A stretch of DNA of 64,000 bases from NCBI RefSeq assembly GCF_900217795.1, contig NZ_OBMQ01000011.1:1-64000 (forward strand), read 5' to 3'. The notes under the pieces were generated by a model. That model worked only from the letters and a program-made list of their open reading frames with translations. It was not told the DNA's origin and made no database searches. Of the stretch, positions 17,915-26,686 are shown piece after piece. Source of the DNA: Ureibacillus xyleni. Lineage in GTDB: Bacteria; Bacillota; Bacilli; Bacillales_A; Planococcaceae. Position 1 is the first letter of the stretch, and each line of letters begins with the position of its first letter. The position numbers and the translations under genes are program-made.

Positions 17915-18469
17915 TTATCGGTTATATCGATTAATTAAATCCACAAATGCATTCACAAAGCCTTGTAAAAATTGAACTGTTCCTTGATCCTTAATTTTTC
18001 CGTTGTCATCAAAAAGTGATCCGGAATTGGCAATATAGGCTTCAGGTTGTTGAAGGATTGGCATATTCAAAAATACAAGACACTGTCGTAGGTGATGGTT
18101 CGCACCAAAGCCACTTAAGTTCCCCATCGATTGACTAATAATTGCTGCCGGCTTTCCTTCCCAAGAGCTTTGTCCATATGGGCGTGAACCAACATCGATT
18201 GCATTTTTTAGCGCACCCGGCATGGAACGGTTATATTCAGGAGTGATAAACAGTATTGCATCCATACCCTTTAACGTACTTCGGAATGCAGTATATTCTG
18301 CAGGAGAGCTCGTCTCGTTATCAATATCTTCATTGTACATAGGAAGATTGCCGATATCGATAAACTCTGCTTCATAGCCTTCAGGGAAATATTGTGCGAC
18401 ATTTTCACCAATTTTTTTGGATAAAGATTCTTTTCGTAAACTACCACTAATAATGCCTACTTTAACCAT
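17915..18469 (-). CDS. NAD(P)H-dependent FMN reductase
   Basis: 184 residues with a flavodoxin-like fold. KVGIISGSLRKESLSKK is the phosphate-binding loop for FMN, LFITPEYNRSMPGALKNAID the isoalloxazine-contacting loop that defines the NADPH-dependent FMN reductase/azoreductase family, and SMGNLSGFGANHHLRQCL the third flavin loop. It would reduce FMN, quinones or azo compounds in the cytosol; B. subtilis YhdA is a comparable enzyme. The ATG at 18469 lies eight bases after AGGA; the ATG 21 bases upstream is too close to that site. It is transcribed alone, with a terminator after it and the CoaB terminator before it. Confidence 0.88.
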   Translation of the reverse strand: MVKVGIISGSLRKESLSKKIGENVAQYFPEGYEAEFIDIGNLPMYNEDIDNETSSPAEYTAFRSTLKGMDAILFITPEYNRSMPGALKNAIDVGSRPYGQSSWEGKPAAIISQSMGNLSGFGANHHLRQCLVFLNMPILQQPEAYIANSGSLFDDNGKIKDQGTVQFLQGFVNAFVDLINRYNR

Positions 18470-18552
18470 TAGTATCATCCTATCTGTCAAAATTTTTATA
18501 AGAACCTTTAGTATTATATCCCCCTCACAATTATTTAAAACTTGCGCAAAAC

Positions 18553-18573
18553 AAAAAGACTAGGTACTCCTAG
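18553..18573 (-). terminator. terminator overlapping the coaB stop
   Basis: CTAGG-AGTA-CCTAG is a tight stem that includes the TAG stop of the gene and is followed by TCTTTTTGTTTT. Confidence 0.75.
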
Positions 18574-19250
18574 CCTTGTAGTGTGCTTAATATTTGAAAT
18601 AGTACTTTTGCCGTTTGTTCTTTACCTTCCACTCTTTCTACTTCACCATTTGATGCAACAATGTAATGCGGCTCATGAGCTCCATACAATGAGTTTGAGC
18701 TGTTTGCCACCATATAGGAAGCATTGGAAGATTCCATTCGTAGTTTTGCACGATGGATTAAATAATCAACGTCATCTGTAGCTTCTAGTTTAAAGCCGAT
18801 TAAAGTTGTATCTGGTGCCCATTCTTTAATTTGCCCTAATACTTTCGGCGCTTTTTTAAAATGGATAATCGGAGGCTCGTCTGAAGGCATTTTCCCCTTG
18901 TCTTCCATCAAGTTCCCTGATTGATCATACACTTTATCGATAATCCAATCAGAACCTGCAGCTGCCATAATTACAAAATCAATTTGCTCCGTTTGAACGA
19001 TTGATTTTATTTTCTCACCTAAATCTTCAATGCCTTCAAACATGATCGTTCGCATTTGTCTTGCGTTCGTTGGAAGCATTGCAAAATAGCCATGCAAATA
19101 AATGACTTCTGCCCCTTCACTAAGTGCGGCTTCAGCTAGGAAACAGCCCATCGTTCCTTTTGATAAGTTTGTATGACCACGCACACGATCCCATTTTTCA
19201 AGCGTTCCACCACTCGTAATCAATACTTTTTTGCCACTCAACTTTTTCAC
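18570..19250 (-). CDS. coaB: stand-alone phosphopantothenate-cysteine ligase (CoaB)
   Basis: 226 residues corresponding to only the C-terminal half of the bifunctional CoaBC. The Rossmann-like nucleotide site is VLITSGGTLEKWDRVRGHTN, and the FVIMAAAGSDWII and PKVLGQIKEWAPDTTLIGFKLE segments are characteristic of the DFP/CoaB domain. It couples 4'-phosphopantothenate to cysteine in CoA synthesis; no flavoprotein decarboxylase (CoaC) domain is attached or adjacent. Stand-alone CoaB is known in streptococci and enterococci. The start is GTG behind GGGTGATG. Because most Bacillaceae also carry a fused CoaBC, this may be a second copy. The CoaW kinase of the same pathway lies 13 kb away. Confidence 0.83.
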   Translation of the reverse strand: MKKLSGKKVLITSGGTLEKWDRVRGHTNLSKGTMGCFLAEAALSEGAEVIYLHGYFAMLPTNARQMRTIMFEGIEDLGEKIKSIVQTEQIDFVIMAAAGSDWIIDKVYDQSGNLMEDKGKMPSDEPPIIHFKKAPKVLGQIKEWAPDTTLIGFKLEATDDVDYLIHRAKLRMESSNASYMVANSSNSLYGAHEPHYIVASNGEVERVEGKEQTAKVLFQILSTLQG

Positions 19251-19332
19251 ACCATCACCCGTATCTATTTCTATTCATAGACAAGTGTAACTGACTTTAG
19301 CAAAAATTTCATTAATATATTCCCATCATAAA

Positions 19333-19359
19333 AGCGCGATTCTTCTCTTAAATCGCGCT
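19333..19359. terminator. perfect 9-bp hairpin between coaB and the next gene
   Basis: AGCGCGATT and AATCGCGCT flank a nine-base loop. A short TTTTATG follows on the minus strand, but no gene ends nearby on that strand, so it may insulate the two divergent genes. Nothing else is recognisable in 19251-19555 apart from a TATAAT at 19491-19496. Confidence 0.4.
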
Positions 19360-19555
19360 AGTTTATGAAATACTCTATTTCAGGATAATCTTAAAAGAAT
19401 AATAATAAAGTTCTTCCAATATTGCAGTAATACTTCCCCAAGCCCTTCTTATTCAAATATATATTTCCTTTTCTCCGACTCCCACAAATGTATAATACTG
19501 TAAATTAATTTTTACATACCGATAAATCTAATAAATAATCTAAGGGAGAGTCAAA

Positions 19556-20545
19556 ATGAATATTAATACAACAACATATTCATCAATCGTTTCAACTACT
19601 CCAACTCAACGAAAAAATGAGGATAAAACAATTGCTAAAGAAACCGATCAAACCTCTATTCAAAGTACAAATGATTTTGTAAGTACAAAAGATAAAATGA
19701 TGAAAATACTAGATGAAAAGTATCGGAAAATCAACGAACAAAATAAACAATTTAAAGATCCTCATGGTCATATATTTGATAAGTATAGAAACCCATATTC
19801 CCCTTACTTTAGAAGTGATCTGACAAAAAAGGAAAGAGATGCTGCTTACAGTATGGAAATAAGCTGGGCAAACAGTGGGAAAGAAAAAGGGGGATATTAT
19901 GATTTTAATGATGCTGCCTTTCGTAATGAAAAGGCATACAATCCTGAGCAAGAAAGTATAGAACGTAAAGTGTTCAATCGACAAAAAGTTAATGAACAAT
20001 TACATGAGTTATTTTCCAAGAATGGGGTTAGTATTCCTAATGGGACAAATTTAACATTTACAATCGACCCCAATAATTTCAAATTAACGGTTAGTGGTTC
20101 AAAAGATGAATCACTCATTGAGCAATTAGAAAATTTACTAAATACAACTAATAATACAAGAGAATTATTCTTTCATATTATGAAAAGTCGTTCTAACGAC
20201 TCTACTCAATTTTCAAATGCAAAACTAGATAAATTTCGTCTTGTTAATCAAATAAAAACAATCACAGGATATAATTTGAAAGATTTAGAACTTGTAAATG
20301 GTAAGTTTATAACAGAAGATGGGACTGATATTTTCAATATTTATAAAGAAAAACTTAGTCAAAATCCATATACGAAGGATCACGTCGGAGCAGCAATTAG
20401 CTATTATGGTCCTATTCTTCAAGAACTAGCGAAATTTGGCTTCAATTCCATTCCTGATTTAACTCTTTCTATCGGTTACAAAGATAATCAACTTCACGAC
20501 ATCGGACAATGCATAAAATTTAATAATAAGACCTTTAATTCATAG
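19556..20545 (+). CDS. hypothetical cytosolic protein, possibly DUF4885 family
   Basis: 329 residues, hydrophilic and Asn/Lys-rich, with no signal peptide or membrane span. The N-terminal 45 residues are low-complexity (Thr/Ser/Gln). The conserved-looking part starts at about 70 with HIFDKYRNPYSPYFRSDLT, KKERDAAYSMEISWANSGKE and GGYYDFNDAAFRNEKAYN. The wording resembles DUF4885 proteins of Bacillus, but I cannot confirm this. The C-terminus (HVGAAISYYGPILQELAKFG) looks globular. The ATG follows AAGGGAGAG, so expression is likely. It stands alone between two hairpins. Function unknown. Confidence 0.65.
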   Translation: MNINTTTYSSIVSTTPTQRKNEDKTIAKETDQTSIQSTNDFVSTKDKMMKILDEKYRKINEQNKQFKDPHGHIFDKYRNPYSPYFRSDLTKKERDAAYSMEISWANSGKEKGGYYDFNDAAFRNEKAYNPEQESIERKVFNRQKVNEQLHELFSKNGVSIPNGTNLTFTIDPNNFKLTVSGSKDESLIEQLENLLNTTNNTRELFFHIMKSRSNDSTQFSNAKLDKFRLVNQIKTITGYNLKDLELVNGKFITEDGTDIFNIYKEKLSQNPYTKDHVGAAISYYGPILQELAKFGFNSIPDLTLSIGYKDNQLHDIGQCIKFNNKTFNS

Positions 20546-20629
20546 CCTTCAAAAAAATTAGTGCTTACTTACGGATAATAAAAGTACTCTATAATAAATT
20601 CCTAAAAGATTTAATTTGTATATAATAAA

Positions 20630-20653
20630 GGCGCAATCCTCACCGATTGCGCC
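20630..20653. terminator. hairpin between the hypothetical gene and the decayed region
   Basis: GGCGCAATC and GATTGCGCC form a perfect stem; on the minus strand TTTATTATATA follows. It could serve both converging transcripts. Confidence 0.6.
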
Positions 20654-20668
20654 CGATTCTGGAATAAG

Positions 20669-21180
20669 TTAAATATCCCATATCATTATTTTTCCTTGTT
20701 CTTTACTCATCGCCAATTCAAAACGGTACCGATAACTATCATCGGTTCTCTGTTTAACTACTTTTTGTAAATTTTAACTTGTTCGTATTTGTGAACATAA
20801 TCTTCAGGCAAAGGTAGTCTCCCGTTTTCATCCATCTTATATTCTTTTCCTTGAATTAAAAATACTGTATTTTCATCATGCCCATACTTATGTCAATTCT
20901 GTTCACTTATCCCACTGCTTTCACATCATGTAAACAGTAAAGTCAATTCGATATCTTTTTATTCCGTTATTTATTGTGAAAGGCTCTTCTGTGGTAATTC
21001 TGAAGCTCTCAAAGCATTCTAAAACTTCACTTGTGTTAAGTTAATTGGTGCTTTATTCTGGGAATCAAATACATTGCATATATACTTATGCTTATAGAAC
21101 CTGACAAAGCGAAAATATCAACATAATTTAGTTCACCTGGATGAGCGATTTTTCCACCTTAACTTTTGTTATTTGATATG
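20669..21180 (-). pseudogene. decayed gene with multiple frameshifts
   Basis: No single frame is open, but coding-like peptides follow each other on the minus strand in changing frames: HPGELNYVDIFALSGSIS, then CNVFDSQNKAPINLTQVKF, LNTSEVLECFESFRITTEEP with FTINNGIKRYRIDF, HKYGHDENTVFLIQGKEY with DENGRLPLPEDYVHKYEQVK, and finally QRTDDSYRYRFELAMSKEQG ending in MIWDI and a TAA at 20669. Each break is a stop or a one- or two-base shift. The order and continuity indicate a former protein of about 170 residues, now dead. I do not recognise the family. The hairpin at 20630-20653 would have been its terminator. Confidence 0.7.
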
Positions 21181-21193
21181 TAAATTGTTGTTC

Positions 21194-21530
21194 TTATTCA
21201 TTTATATCTAGATAGCCAACAATGACCCCATATGCTTCCGATAATTTCTTTTCCGTCATCCTTATATCTATAGGAAGTTCTATTGATTCTATAATTCGTA
21301 ATTCTTCATTGGATTCAATCGTAAATAGGTTGCCATCATCAAGTGGCAATGTCATATAATTTAGTGCACTAGCTAAATCCATGTCTTTTTGGACTAGATA
21401 TAGATAAAAGTTTCCACTATGTGAAAGTTGGTTTTTTATGTGAATGTTGATATCTATTTTACCCTGATCATCATACCAAGCAATGTAACTTGGATTTTCA
21501 TCTAATCGAATACTAATCGTTAAATATCGA
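21194..21530 (-). pseudogene. gene fragment lacking its 5' end
   Basis: An open frame of about 112 codons runs from the foot of the aldehyde-dehydrogenase terminator to a TAA at 21194. It reads ISIRLDENPSYIAWYDDQGK, IDINIHIKNQLSHSGNFYLY and onward to LSEAYGVIVGYLDINE. The first possible ATG lies 149 bases into the frame, with no ribosome binding site. The upstream codons are clearly protein-like, so the true start has been lost. Together with the decayed gene behind it this suggests a deletion that fused the remnant to the end of the dehydrogenase unit. Family unknown. Confidence 0.6.
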
Positions 21531-21567
21531 AAAATTGGACTATTGATTGTTTACTCATCAATAGTCC
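21530..21567 (-). terminator. terminator of the aldehyde dehydrogenase gene
   Basis: GGACTATTGAT and ATCAATAGTCC form a perfect 11-bp stem followed by AATTTTT on the minus strand. Confidence 0.85.
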
Positions 21568-21598
21568 AATTGGATTTTTATATTCGTTTTGTGTAAAG

Positions 21599-23077
21599 CT
21601 ATTCTGGAATGTACGGCAACTCTAAATTTTTCGGGATATTAATTACATGCGTTTCCGTATAAGATTTAATTCCATCTTCTCCGTATTCGCGACCAACGCC
21701 GGATTGTTTTACCCCACCAAATGGGAATCGAACGTCTAACCCTTGAATTGCTGCTGTATTAATCATCGTTGTACCTGCTTCAATACGGCGAGCCACGTTC
21801 ACGGCATGTTCTTCTTCTCCCCAAACCGAACTTGTTAAGCCATAAATACTTTCATTGTGTAATGCAATAACTTGTTCTTCATCATCAAATGGCATAATTG
21901 GCACGGTTGGACCAAATTGTTCTTCCACCACAATCGGGTCATGATAATCTGCACCTAACACTAATGTTGGTTGTAGGAAGTATCCATTATCCATTAATTC
22001 AGGGTTCACAATTTGCCCTAATGGAATTACTTTGCAACCTTTATTTTTTGCATCTTCCACTAAACTTTTTACGTATTTCACTTGGTTTTTATTATTCACT
22101 GGGCCGACAGTGACTTCTGGGTTAAACGGATCTCCCACGCGAATCCATTTGTTTGCCGCCTCAATATATTTTTCAACAAACTGCTCATAAATCGAACGGT
22201 GAACATACACACGTTTTGCAATCATACAAATTTGTCCTGCTGTTAGGAAGTTTGAAATAACCATGCGACGTAACGCTTTTTCATCATTCACATCAAAGTC
22301 TTCAAGGACAATTGCCGCATCGTTTCCACCTAATTCTAAGGTCATTTTTTTAATCGTTTCTGAAGCCGCTTTAATAATACTTTTTGCCGTTTTAGTTCCA
22401 CCCGTAAAGGCGATTTTCGCAATTTTTTCATTTGATGTCAGCTCGACCCCAACGTCTGCTTCACCATGAACTAAATTAAGAACACCTGGTGGAAATTCAT
22501 CGGCAACAATTTCACATACTTTACTTACAGCGAGTGGCGCAAAGGGACTTGGTTTTAACACCATTGTATTTCCTGTTAATAAAGCTGGAGCAATTTTAAT
22601 TGTGGATAAGGAAATTGGATAGTTCCAAGGTGTGATAGCACTCACTACGCCAATCGGGTCAAATGTAATGATTGTTTTTCCATTTTCATGTTCTTTCACT
22701 TCTGGCGTTACGACATTTTTTACATGGTTACATGCAAATTCCATCCACATAATCGAAACGGCAATCTCACCTTTTGCATCATACAACGCCTTTCCATGTT
22801 CACGAGACAAAAACTCGGCAATTTCATCCGTTGAATCCTTAATCTTTTGAATTGCCCGTTCCATTCTCGCAATCCGATCATCCACATCTGACCATTTCCA
22901 AGTTTTGAAGGCCTCATAAGCAGCGTCAATCGCTCGTTGCGTTTCTTCTTTTGTATTTACTGGTGCATAACCTACGATCGTATCAGGGTGTGTTGGATTT
23001 TCACGAGGTAATGTTCTTGCAGTCTCAATTTTCTCGCCATTAATAATTGCTTTGATTACAATTGGCTCTGTTGTCAT
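21599..23077 (-). CDS. NAD(P)-dependent aldehyde dehydrogenase
   Basis: 492 residues covering a complete aldehyde dehydrogenase. Visible motifs are the cofactor-binding ITPWNYP and FTGGTKTAKSI segments, the general-base Glu in MTLELGGNDAAIV, the catalytic Cys in TAGQICMIAKRVYV, and the EEQFGPTVPIMPF and FPFGGVKQSGVGREYG signatures. It would oxidise an aldehyde to the acid in the cytosol. The PFGG-KxSG-GRE ending resembles the benzaldehyde/succinate-semialdehyde/general ALDH class, so the substrate is open. The ATG at 23077 lies 11 bases from GGAGG; an upstream TTG overlaps that site. The gene appears monocistronic, with its own terminator. Confidence 0.9.
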   Translation of the reverse strand: MTTEPIVIKAIINGEKIETARTLPRENPTHPDTIVGYAPVNTKEETQRAIDAAYEAFKTWKWSDVDDRIARMERAIQKIKDSTDEIAEFLSREHGKALYDAKGEIAVSIMWMEFACNHVKNVVTPEVKEHENGKTIITFDPIGVVSAITPWNYPISLSTIKIAPALLTGNTMVLKPSPFAPLAVSKVCEIVADEFPPGVLNLVHGEADVGVELTSNEKIAKIAFTGGTKTAKSIIKAASETIKKMTLELGGNDAAIVLEDFDVNDEKALRRMVISNFLTAGQICMIAKRVYVHRSIYEQFVEKYIEAANKWIRVGDPFNPEVTVGPVNNKNQVKYVKSLVEDAKNKGCKVIPLGQIVNPELMDNGYFLQPTLVLGADYHDPIVVEEQFGPTVPIMPFDDEEQVIALHNESIYGLTSSVWGEEEHAVNVARRIEAGTTMINTAAIQGLDVRFPFGGVKQSGVGREYGEDGIKSYTETHVINIPKNLELPYIPE

Positions 23078-23143
23078 ATTGGTTAGACCCTCCAAATTCG
23101 GTTTTCAATATCTTCAGTATGAATTTGGAACGAGTAAAATATA

Positions 23144-23911
23144 CTATTTTGATTTTTTTACAGATACTAATTCAGTAATAACTTTTCCATCCTTATTTGT
23201 ACTTTTAATAATTCCGATGCCTTTTGCTAAATATTCTCTTGAGCCATTAGGGTAACGAAGAATCACTACATTTTTAAAGGTACCAGCTTTTACTTTGATC
23301 GTTTTAGTTGTGCTTTCTACAAGAACATCGATTACTTCATCAAATCCGGAATAATCTTTTACATAATGTCCCTGTTTAAGCGGCAATGGAATGTCAATAA
23401 ATATAAAATCCGATTGTGCAACTCCCACAACGAATTCATCATTTTTTTCCAAATAAACAAAGTTCGGCACATCAGGATATAGCGGACTCTTTGGGTTATA
23501 TAACTCAGTATACTTTCCTACTTTACTTACAATAAACGTTTCTTTCTTATCTTCTAGTATCGATGGTTGATATGTAAGTATTAAACCATCTGCTGGTGAT
23601 AAGCCACCCGTAACCGTCCCATTTGTCGCTTTTGGATTTTTATTTGTGAGAGCAGCGGTATAAACATAGCCCTCTAATTTACCACTCTTTATATAAGACC
23701 AACCTTTTGATGAAGAGAATACCCTTACTTTTGAATGGTTTTTAATTGTCCCTAGTTGTTCCGCGTTTTGTTTTGGTTCGGCACGCAAGATGATGTCACT
23801 TTTTGCATTTACATACATTTCAGTAGATCCTGCTGCTTTCGTTGTATCTTCAGAAAATGCAAATGAAATACCAAATACGAGTAATAAGAGTACAAAAGCT
23901 ACTTTTCTCAA
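23144..23911 (-). CDS. secreted SH3-domain protein
   Basis: 255 residues. A signal peptide (about 1-20, KVAFVLLLLVFGISFAFS) precedes a bacterial SH3 domain (about 32-87: MYVNAKSDIILRAEPKQNAE through GWSYIKSGKLEGYVYTAAL), a type that commonly binds cell-wall peptidoglycan. The rest (about 100-255) is a beta-rich domain with VEKxxDEFVVG- and KTIKVKAGTFKNVVILRY-like strands and no recognisable enzyme motif. The initiation codon is TTG, seven bases after GGGAGG. It probably works outside the membrane at the wall; the precise role is unknown. Confidence 0.82.
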   Translation of the reverse strand: MRKVAFVLLLLVFGISFAFSEDTTKAAGSTEMYVNAKSDIILRAEPKQNAEQLGTIKNHSKVRVFSSSKGWSYIKSGKLEGYVYTAALTNKNPKATNGTVTGGLSPADGLILTYQPSILEDKKETFIVSKVGKYTELYNPKSPLYPDVPNFVYLEKNDEFVVGVAQSDFIFIDIPLPLKQGHYVKDYSGFDEVIDVLVESTTKTIKVKAGTFKNVVILRYPNGSREYLAKGIGIIKSTNKDGKVITELVSVKKSK

Positions 23912-24076
23912 TGTGAAACCTCCCTTATATTAAATACAACATAGAAATATATGGTATTAAACTACGAAAATATTCACATTTGAGTAAGTGATTTAAGTAA
24001 ATTAGGGTTACTCTCCTTTTATTACTAGCCCCAAAAATGTCATTTATATATTATTATTGTAACAGAGGTGATATAA

Positions 24077-24406
24077 ATGATAAAAAAATACGAATATCCT
24101 GTAATATTTGCAGTAGAGGACGAACCAACTGAAGAGGGAGATTTCCCCGTATACATACGAATACCTGACCTAATGGATGCTGGTTTTACCCTTGCATCTT
24201 CTAGCGGTCATACAGAAGACGATATCCTTACGATTGCAAGTGATTGTATGAAAATTGCGATTCAAGATGGTCTTCGAAGAGATTTACATACGCCGGTTCC
24301 ATCAAAGCTTCGAGAGATTGATATAAATAAGCATCTTTATGTTTACGAAGACGAGTCAATTGAGTTAAGAAGCATTGCGATCGAGTGGATCAAAACAGAA
24401 ATATAA
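24077..24406 (+). CDS. HicB-like antitoxin, no HicA beside it
   Basis: 109 residues. The N-terminal half is the HicB fold: YEYPVIFAVEDEPTEEGDFP, then YIRIPDLMDAGFTLASS, in place of the usual FPDLPGCxTxG, followed by the helix DDILTIASDCMKIAIQDGLR. The C-terminal part is short and lacks a clear ribbon-helix-helix. HicB normally neutralises the HicA mRNA interferase encoded in front of it. Here the 165 bases upstream hold no HicA-like frame, and the neighbour downstream is cwlJ on the other strand. The ATG follows AGAGGTGAT. It may be a solitary HicB-like regulator with no toxin partner. Confidence 0.7.
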   Translation: MIKKYEYPVIFAVEDEPTEEGDFPVYIRIPDLMDAGFTLASSSGHTEDDILTIASDCMKIAIQDGLRRDLHTPVPSKLREIDINKHLYVYEDESIELRSIAIEWIKTEI

Positions 24407-24446
24407 AAAACTAGCCATCAAACCTGTTAAAAGGATTGATGGCTAG
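24405..24446. terminator. bidirectional terminator, hicB-like gene and cwlJ
   Basis: CTAGCCATCA and TGATGGCTAG form a perfect 10-bp stem. Six T follow on the minus strand behind cwlJ, and the hicB-like gene ends just before it on the plus strand. Confidence 0.75.
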
Positions 24447-24457
24447 CACTTTACTAC

Positions 24458-24895
24458 TTAAGTGTAAACACTCGCACAAGTTCCAGCAGCTGGTTCATAA
24501 TAGCAGTGATTTTTAAATTGCCCAGCAAATGGTTGACCATACCATGTTGGAGGACATGGTGCATATGGGTTAAAGTACCACAGAGAATATTTTCCTGGTT
24601 GTTGTCTCCAATAATCCAAAACTTGCTTTGCTAATCGTTGTTCGTTTGGTCTTGCTCTATTGTAAAATAAATTTCCCTTTTGAACGGCTTCAAAAGAATA
24701 ATTTCCCCCTTGAACTTGGTAAATTACGTCCTCAATCGTTCTTACATCTCTGAAGTCTAAACAATCGGCAATGGCACGATTTACAATAACGTTTCCTACA
24801 TACAACATCCCTTGATTTCCTTCGCCTTCAGCTTCCGCCCTCATCATTCTCGCGATTAGATCAATGTCTGCATCACGATATTTCACTCTTGGCAT
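24458..24895 (-). CDS. cwlJ: cell-wall hydrolase CwlJ (spore cortex lysis)
   Basis: 145 residues, the full length of CwlJ, made of one hydrolase-2 (SleB/CwlJ) domain without signal peptide. RMMRAEAEGEGNQGMLYVGN carries the catalytic Glu; VIVNRAIADCLDFRDVRTIE and QVQGGNYSFEAVQKG follow, and the C-terminal half has the aromatic, Pro-rich YSLWYFNPYAPCPPTWYGQP segment of the family. CwlJ is mounted in the spore coat and opens the cortex during germination, particularly with calcium dipicolinate. It shows that the organism forms spores. In B. subtilis gerQ/ywdL lies nearby; it is not seen here. Confidence 0.92.
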   Translation of the reverse strand: MPRVKYRDADIDLIARMMRAEAEGEGNQGMLYVGNVIVNRAIADCLDFRDVRTIEDVIYQVQGGNYSFEAVQKGNLFYNRARPNEQRLAKQVLDYWRQQPGKYSLWYFNPYAPCPPTWYGQPFAGQFKNHCYYEPAAGTCASVYT

Positions 24896-24912
24896 CTTCT
24901 CACCCCAAAAAC

Positions 24913-24920
24913 ATAGTATG
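24913..24920 (-). promoter_or_regulatory. possible sigma-E -10 box of cwlJ
   Basis: CATACTAT on the minus strand, about 20 bases before the cwlJ start, resembles the sigma-E -10 consensus. The -35 region is not convincing. In B. subtilis cwlJ is expressed in the mother cell, which fits. Confidence 0.35.
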
Positions 24921-25005
24921 AAGCAAAATCTCTATTAATGTTATAGAGTATGCGATTACTTTACTTTCGTGTACACGTTTTAGGGGATACGGATTTTAAA
25001 CTATA

Positions 25006-25042
25006 TGAAAAAAGAGGTTGAAAACAAATTGTCTCAACCTCT
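25006..25042 (-). terminator. terminator of the P5C dehydrogenase gene
   Basis: AAGAGGTTGA pairs with TCAACCTCTT and is followed by TTTTTTC on the minus strand. Confidence 0.85.
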
Positions 25043-25054
25043 TTTAAAAAATTA

Positions 25055-26686
25055 TTATTCTTCGTCCATAAATGGATATGTGATATCCGTTGTTGGTGCG
25101 AAGTTTTCTTTAATCACGCGTGGTGTAGTCCAACGAATCATGTTAAATACAGAACCTGCTTTATCGTTCGTACCTGAACCACGGGATCCACCAAATGGTT
25201 GTTGATTAATCATTGCACCAGTTGGTTTGTCATTGATATAGAAGTTTCCAGCAGCACCTGATAAACGGCTTTCTAAGTGCATAATAACTGTGCGATCTTG
25301 TGCAAAGATTGCTCCTGTTAATGCGTACATAGAAGCTGTATCTACTGAATCTAATGTTTCTTCTAATTTATCATTTTCATAAACATAGATTGTTAACACT
25401 GGTCCGAAAATTTCTTCTACCATTGTTTTGAAGTTTGGATTTGACGTTACAATAATTGTTGGTTGAATGAAGTAACCAACTGAATCATCATAAGTACCAC
25501 CAGCGATAATTTCTGCTTCTTCAGATGCTTTTGCATACTCAATATAGCCTGTAATTGAGTCGAATGCTGCTTGATCGATTACAGCACCCATGAAGTTACG
25601 GAAGTCACGAACATCCCCAACTTTAAGTTTTGCTGTTTGTTCGATTAAACCAGCTTTCACTTCTTCCCATAAGCTAGCAGGAATGTAAGCACGAGAAGCT
25701 GCAGAACATTTTTGACCTTGGTATTCAAAAGCACCACGAACAAGGTTAGATACTACTTTGTCAGCTTGAGCTGTTTCATGAGCAAATACAAAGTCTTTCC
25801 CACCAGTTTCCCCTACTAAACGCGGGTAAGATTGATAGTTTGCAATATTTTTCCCTACGTTTTTCCAAATTGTTTGGAATGTAGCTGTTGATCCTGTGAA
25901 GTGGAATCCAGCCATACGTGAGTCTGTTAATACGATTTCAGAAACTTGTGAACCACGAGATGGAACAAAGTTAATAACACCTTTTGGTAAACCTGCTTCT
26001 TCTAAAATACGCATAAAGTAATAGTTTGCTAGAATTGAAGTTGTAGCAGGTTTCCAAACAACAACATTCCCCATCATTGCAGGTGCTGAAGGTAGGTTCC
26101 CACCGATTGCAGTGAAGTTAAATGGAGAAATCGCTAATACGAAACCATCTAATGGACGGTAATCTAGGCGATTCCAAACATTTTTCATGCTATCAGGTTG
26201 AATTTGGTACACTTGGTTAGCATAATCAACGCCAAAACGTAAGAAGTCTGCTAGTTCTTGAGCAGAGTCAATTTCAGCTTGAATAACTGTTTTAGATTGA
26301 CCTAACATCGTTGCCGCGTTCATTACATCACGGTACGGTCCTGAAATTAAGTCAGCAGCTTTTAAGAAAATTGCTGCACGGTGTTCCCAAGGCATGTTAG
26401 CCCAAGATTCTTTTGCAGCCATTGCCGCTTCAACTGCAGCACGTAATTCTTTTTCGCCAGCTTCTGAATAGTTTGCTAACACATGTTGATGATTATGTGG
26501 CATTACCACTTGTTTAACTGTATCTGTTTTTATATTTTCACCGTTAATAATCACAGGGATATCCACTACAACATTTGATTGGCGATTTAATTCTGCTTTT
26601 AATGTTTCTCTTTCTTTCGTACCTGGTGCATATGTATACCCAGGTTCATTTTTAGGTGTTGGTATTTTGAAAATTCCGTTACTCAT
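25055..26686 (-). CDS. pruA: L-glutamate gamma-semialdehyde dehydrogenase (P5C dehydrogenase), group 1 type
   Basis: 543 residues. It has the ALDH core with SPFNFTAIGGNLPSAPAMMG and VVWKPATTS at the cofactor site, VGETGGKDFVFAH with the general base, the catalytic Cys in EYQGQKCSAASRAYIP, and EEIFGPVLTIYVYEN. The N-terminal VMPHNHQHVLANYSEAGEKE and the KPTGAMINQQPFGGSRGSGT end match the longer, group 1 P5C dehydrogenases found in eukaryotes and Bacteroidetes, not the about 515-residue RocA usual in Bacillus. It converts the product of proline or arginine catabolism to glutamate. The ATG at 26686 is preceded by GAAGGAA; an upstream start lacks a site. No proline dehydrogenase is adjacent. Confidence 0.88.
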   Translation of the reverse strand: MSNGIFKIPTPKNEPGYTYAPGTKERETLKAELNRQSNVVVDIPVIINGENIKTDTVKQVVMPHNHQHVLANYSEAGEKELRAAVEAAMAAKESWANMPWEHRAAIFLKAADLISGPYRDVMNAATMLGQSKTVIQAEIDSAQELADFLRFGVDYANQVYQIQPDSMKNVWNRLDYRPLDGFVLAISPFNFTAIGGNLPSAPAMMGNVVVWKPATTSILANYYFMRILEEAGLPKGVINFVPSRGSQVSEIVLTDSRMAGFHFTGSTATFQTIWKNVGKNIANYQSYPRLVGETGGKDFVFAHETAQADKVVSNLVRGAFEYQGQKCSAASRAYIPASLWEEVKAGLIEQTAKLKVGDVRDFRNFMGAVIDQAAFDSITGYIEYAKASEEAEIIAGGTYDDSVGYFIQPTIIVTSNPNFKTMVEEIFGPVLTIYVYENDKLEETLDSVDTASMYALTGAIFAQDRTVIMHLESRLSGAAGNFYINDKPTGAMINQQPFGGSRGSGTNDKAGSVFNMIRWTTPRVIKENFAPTTDITYPFMDEE

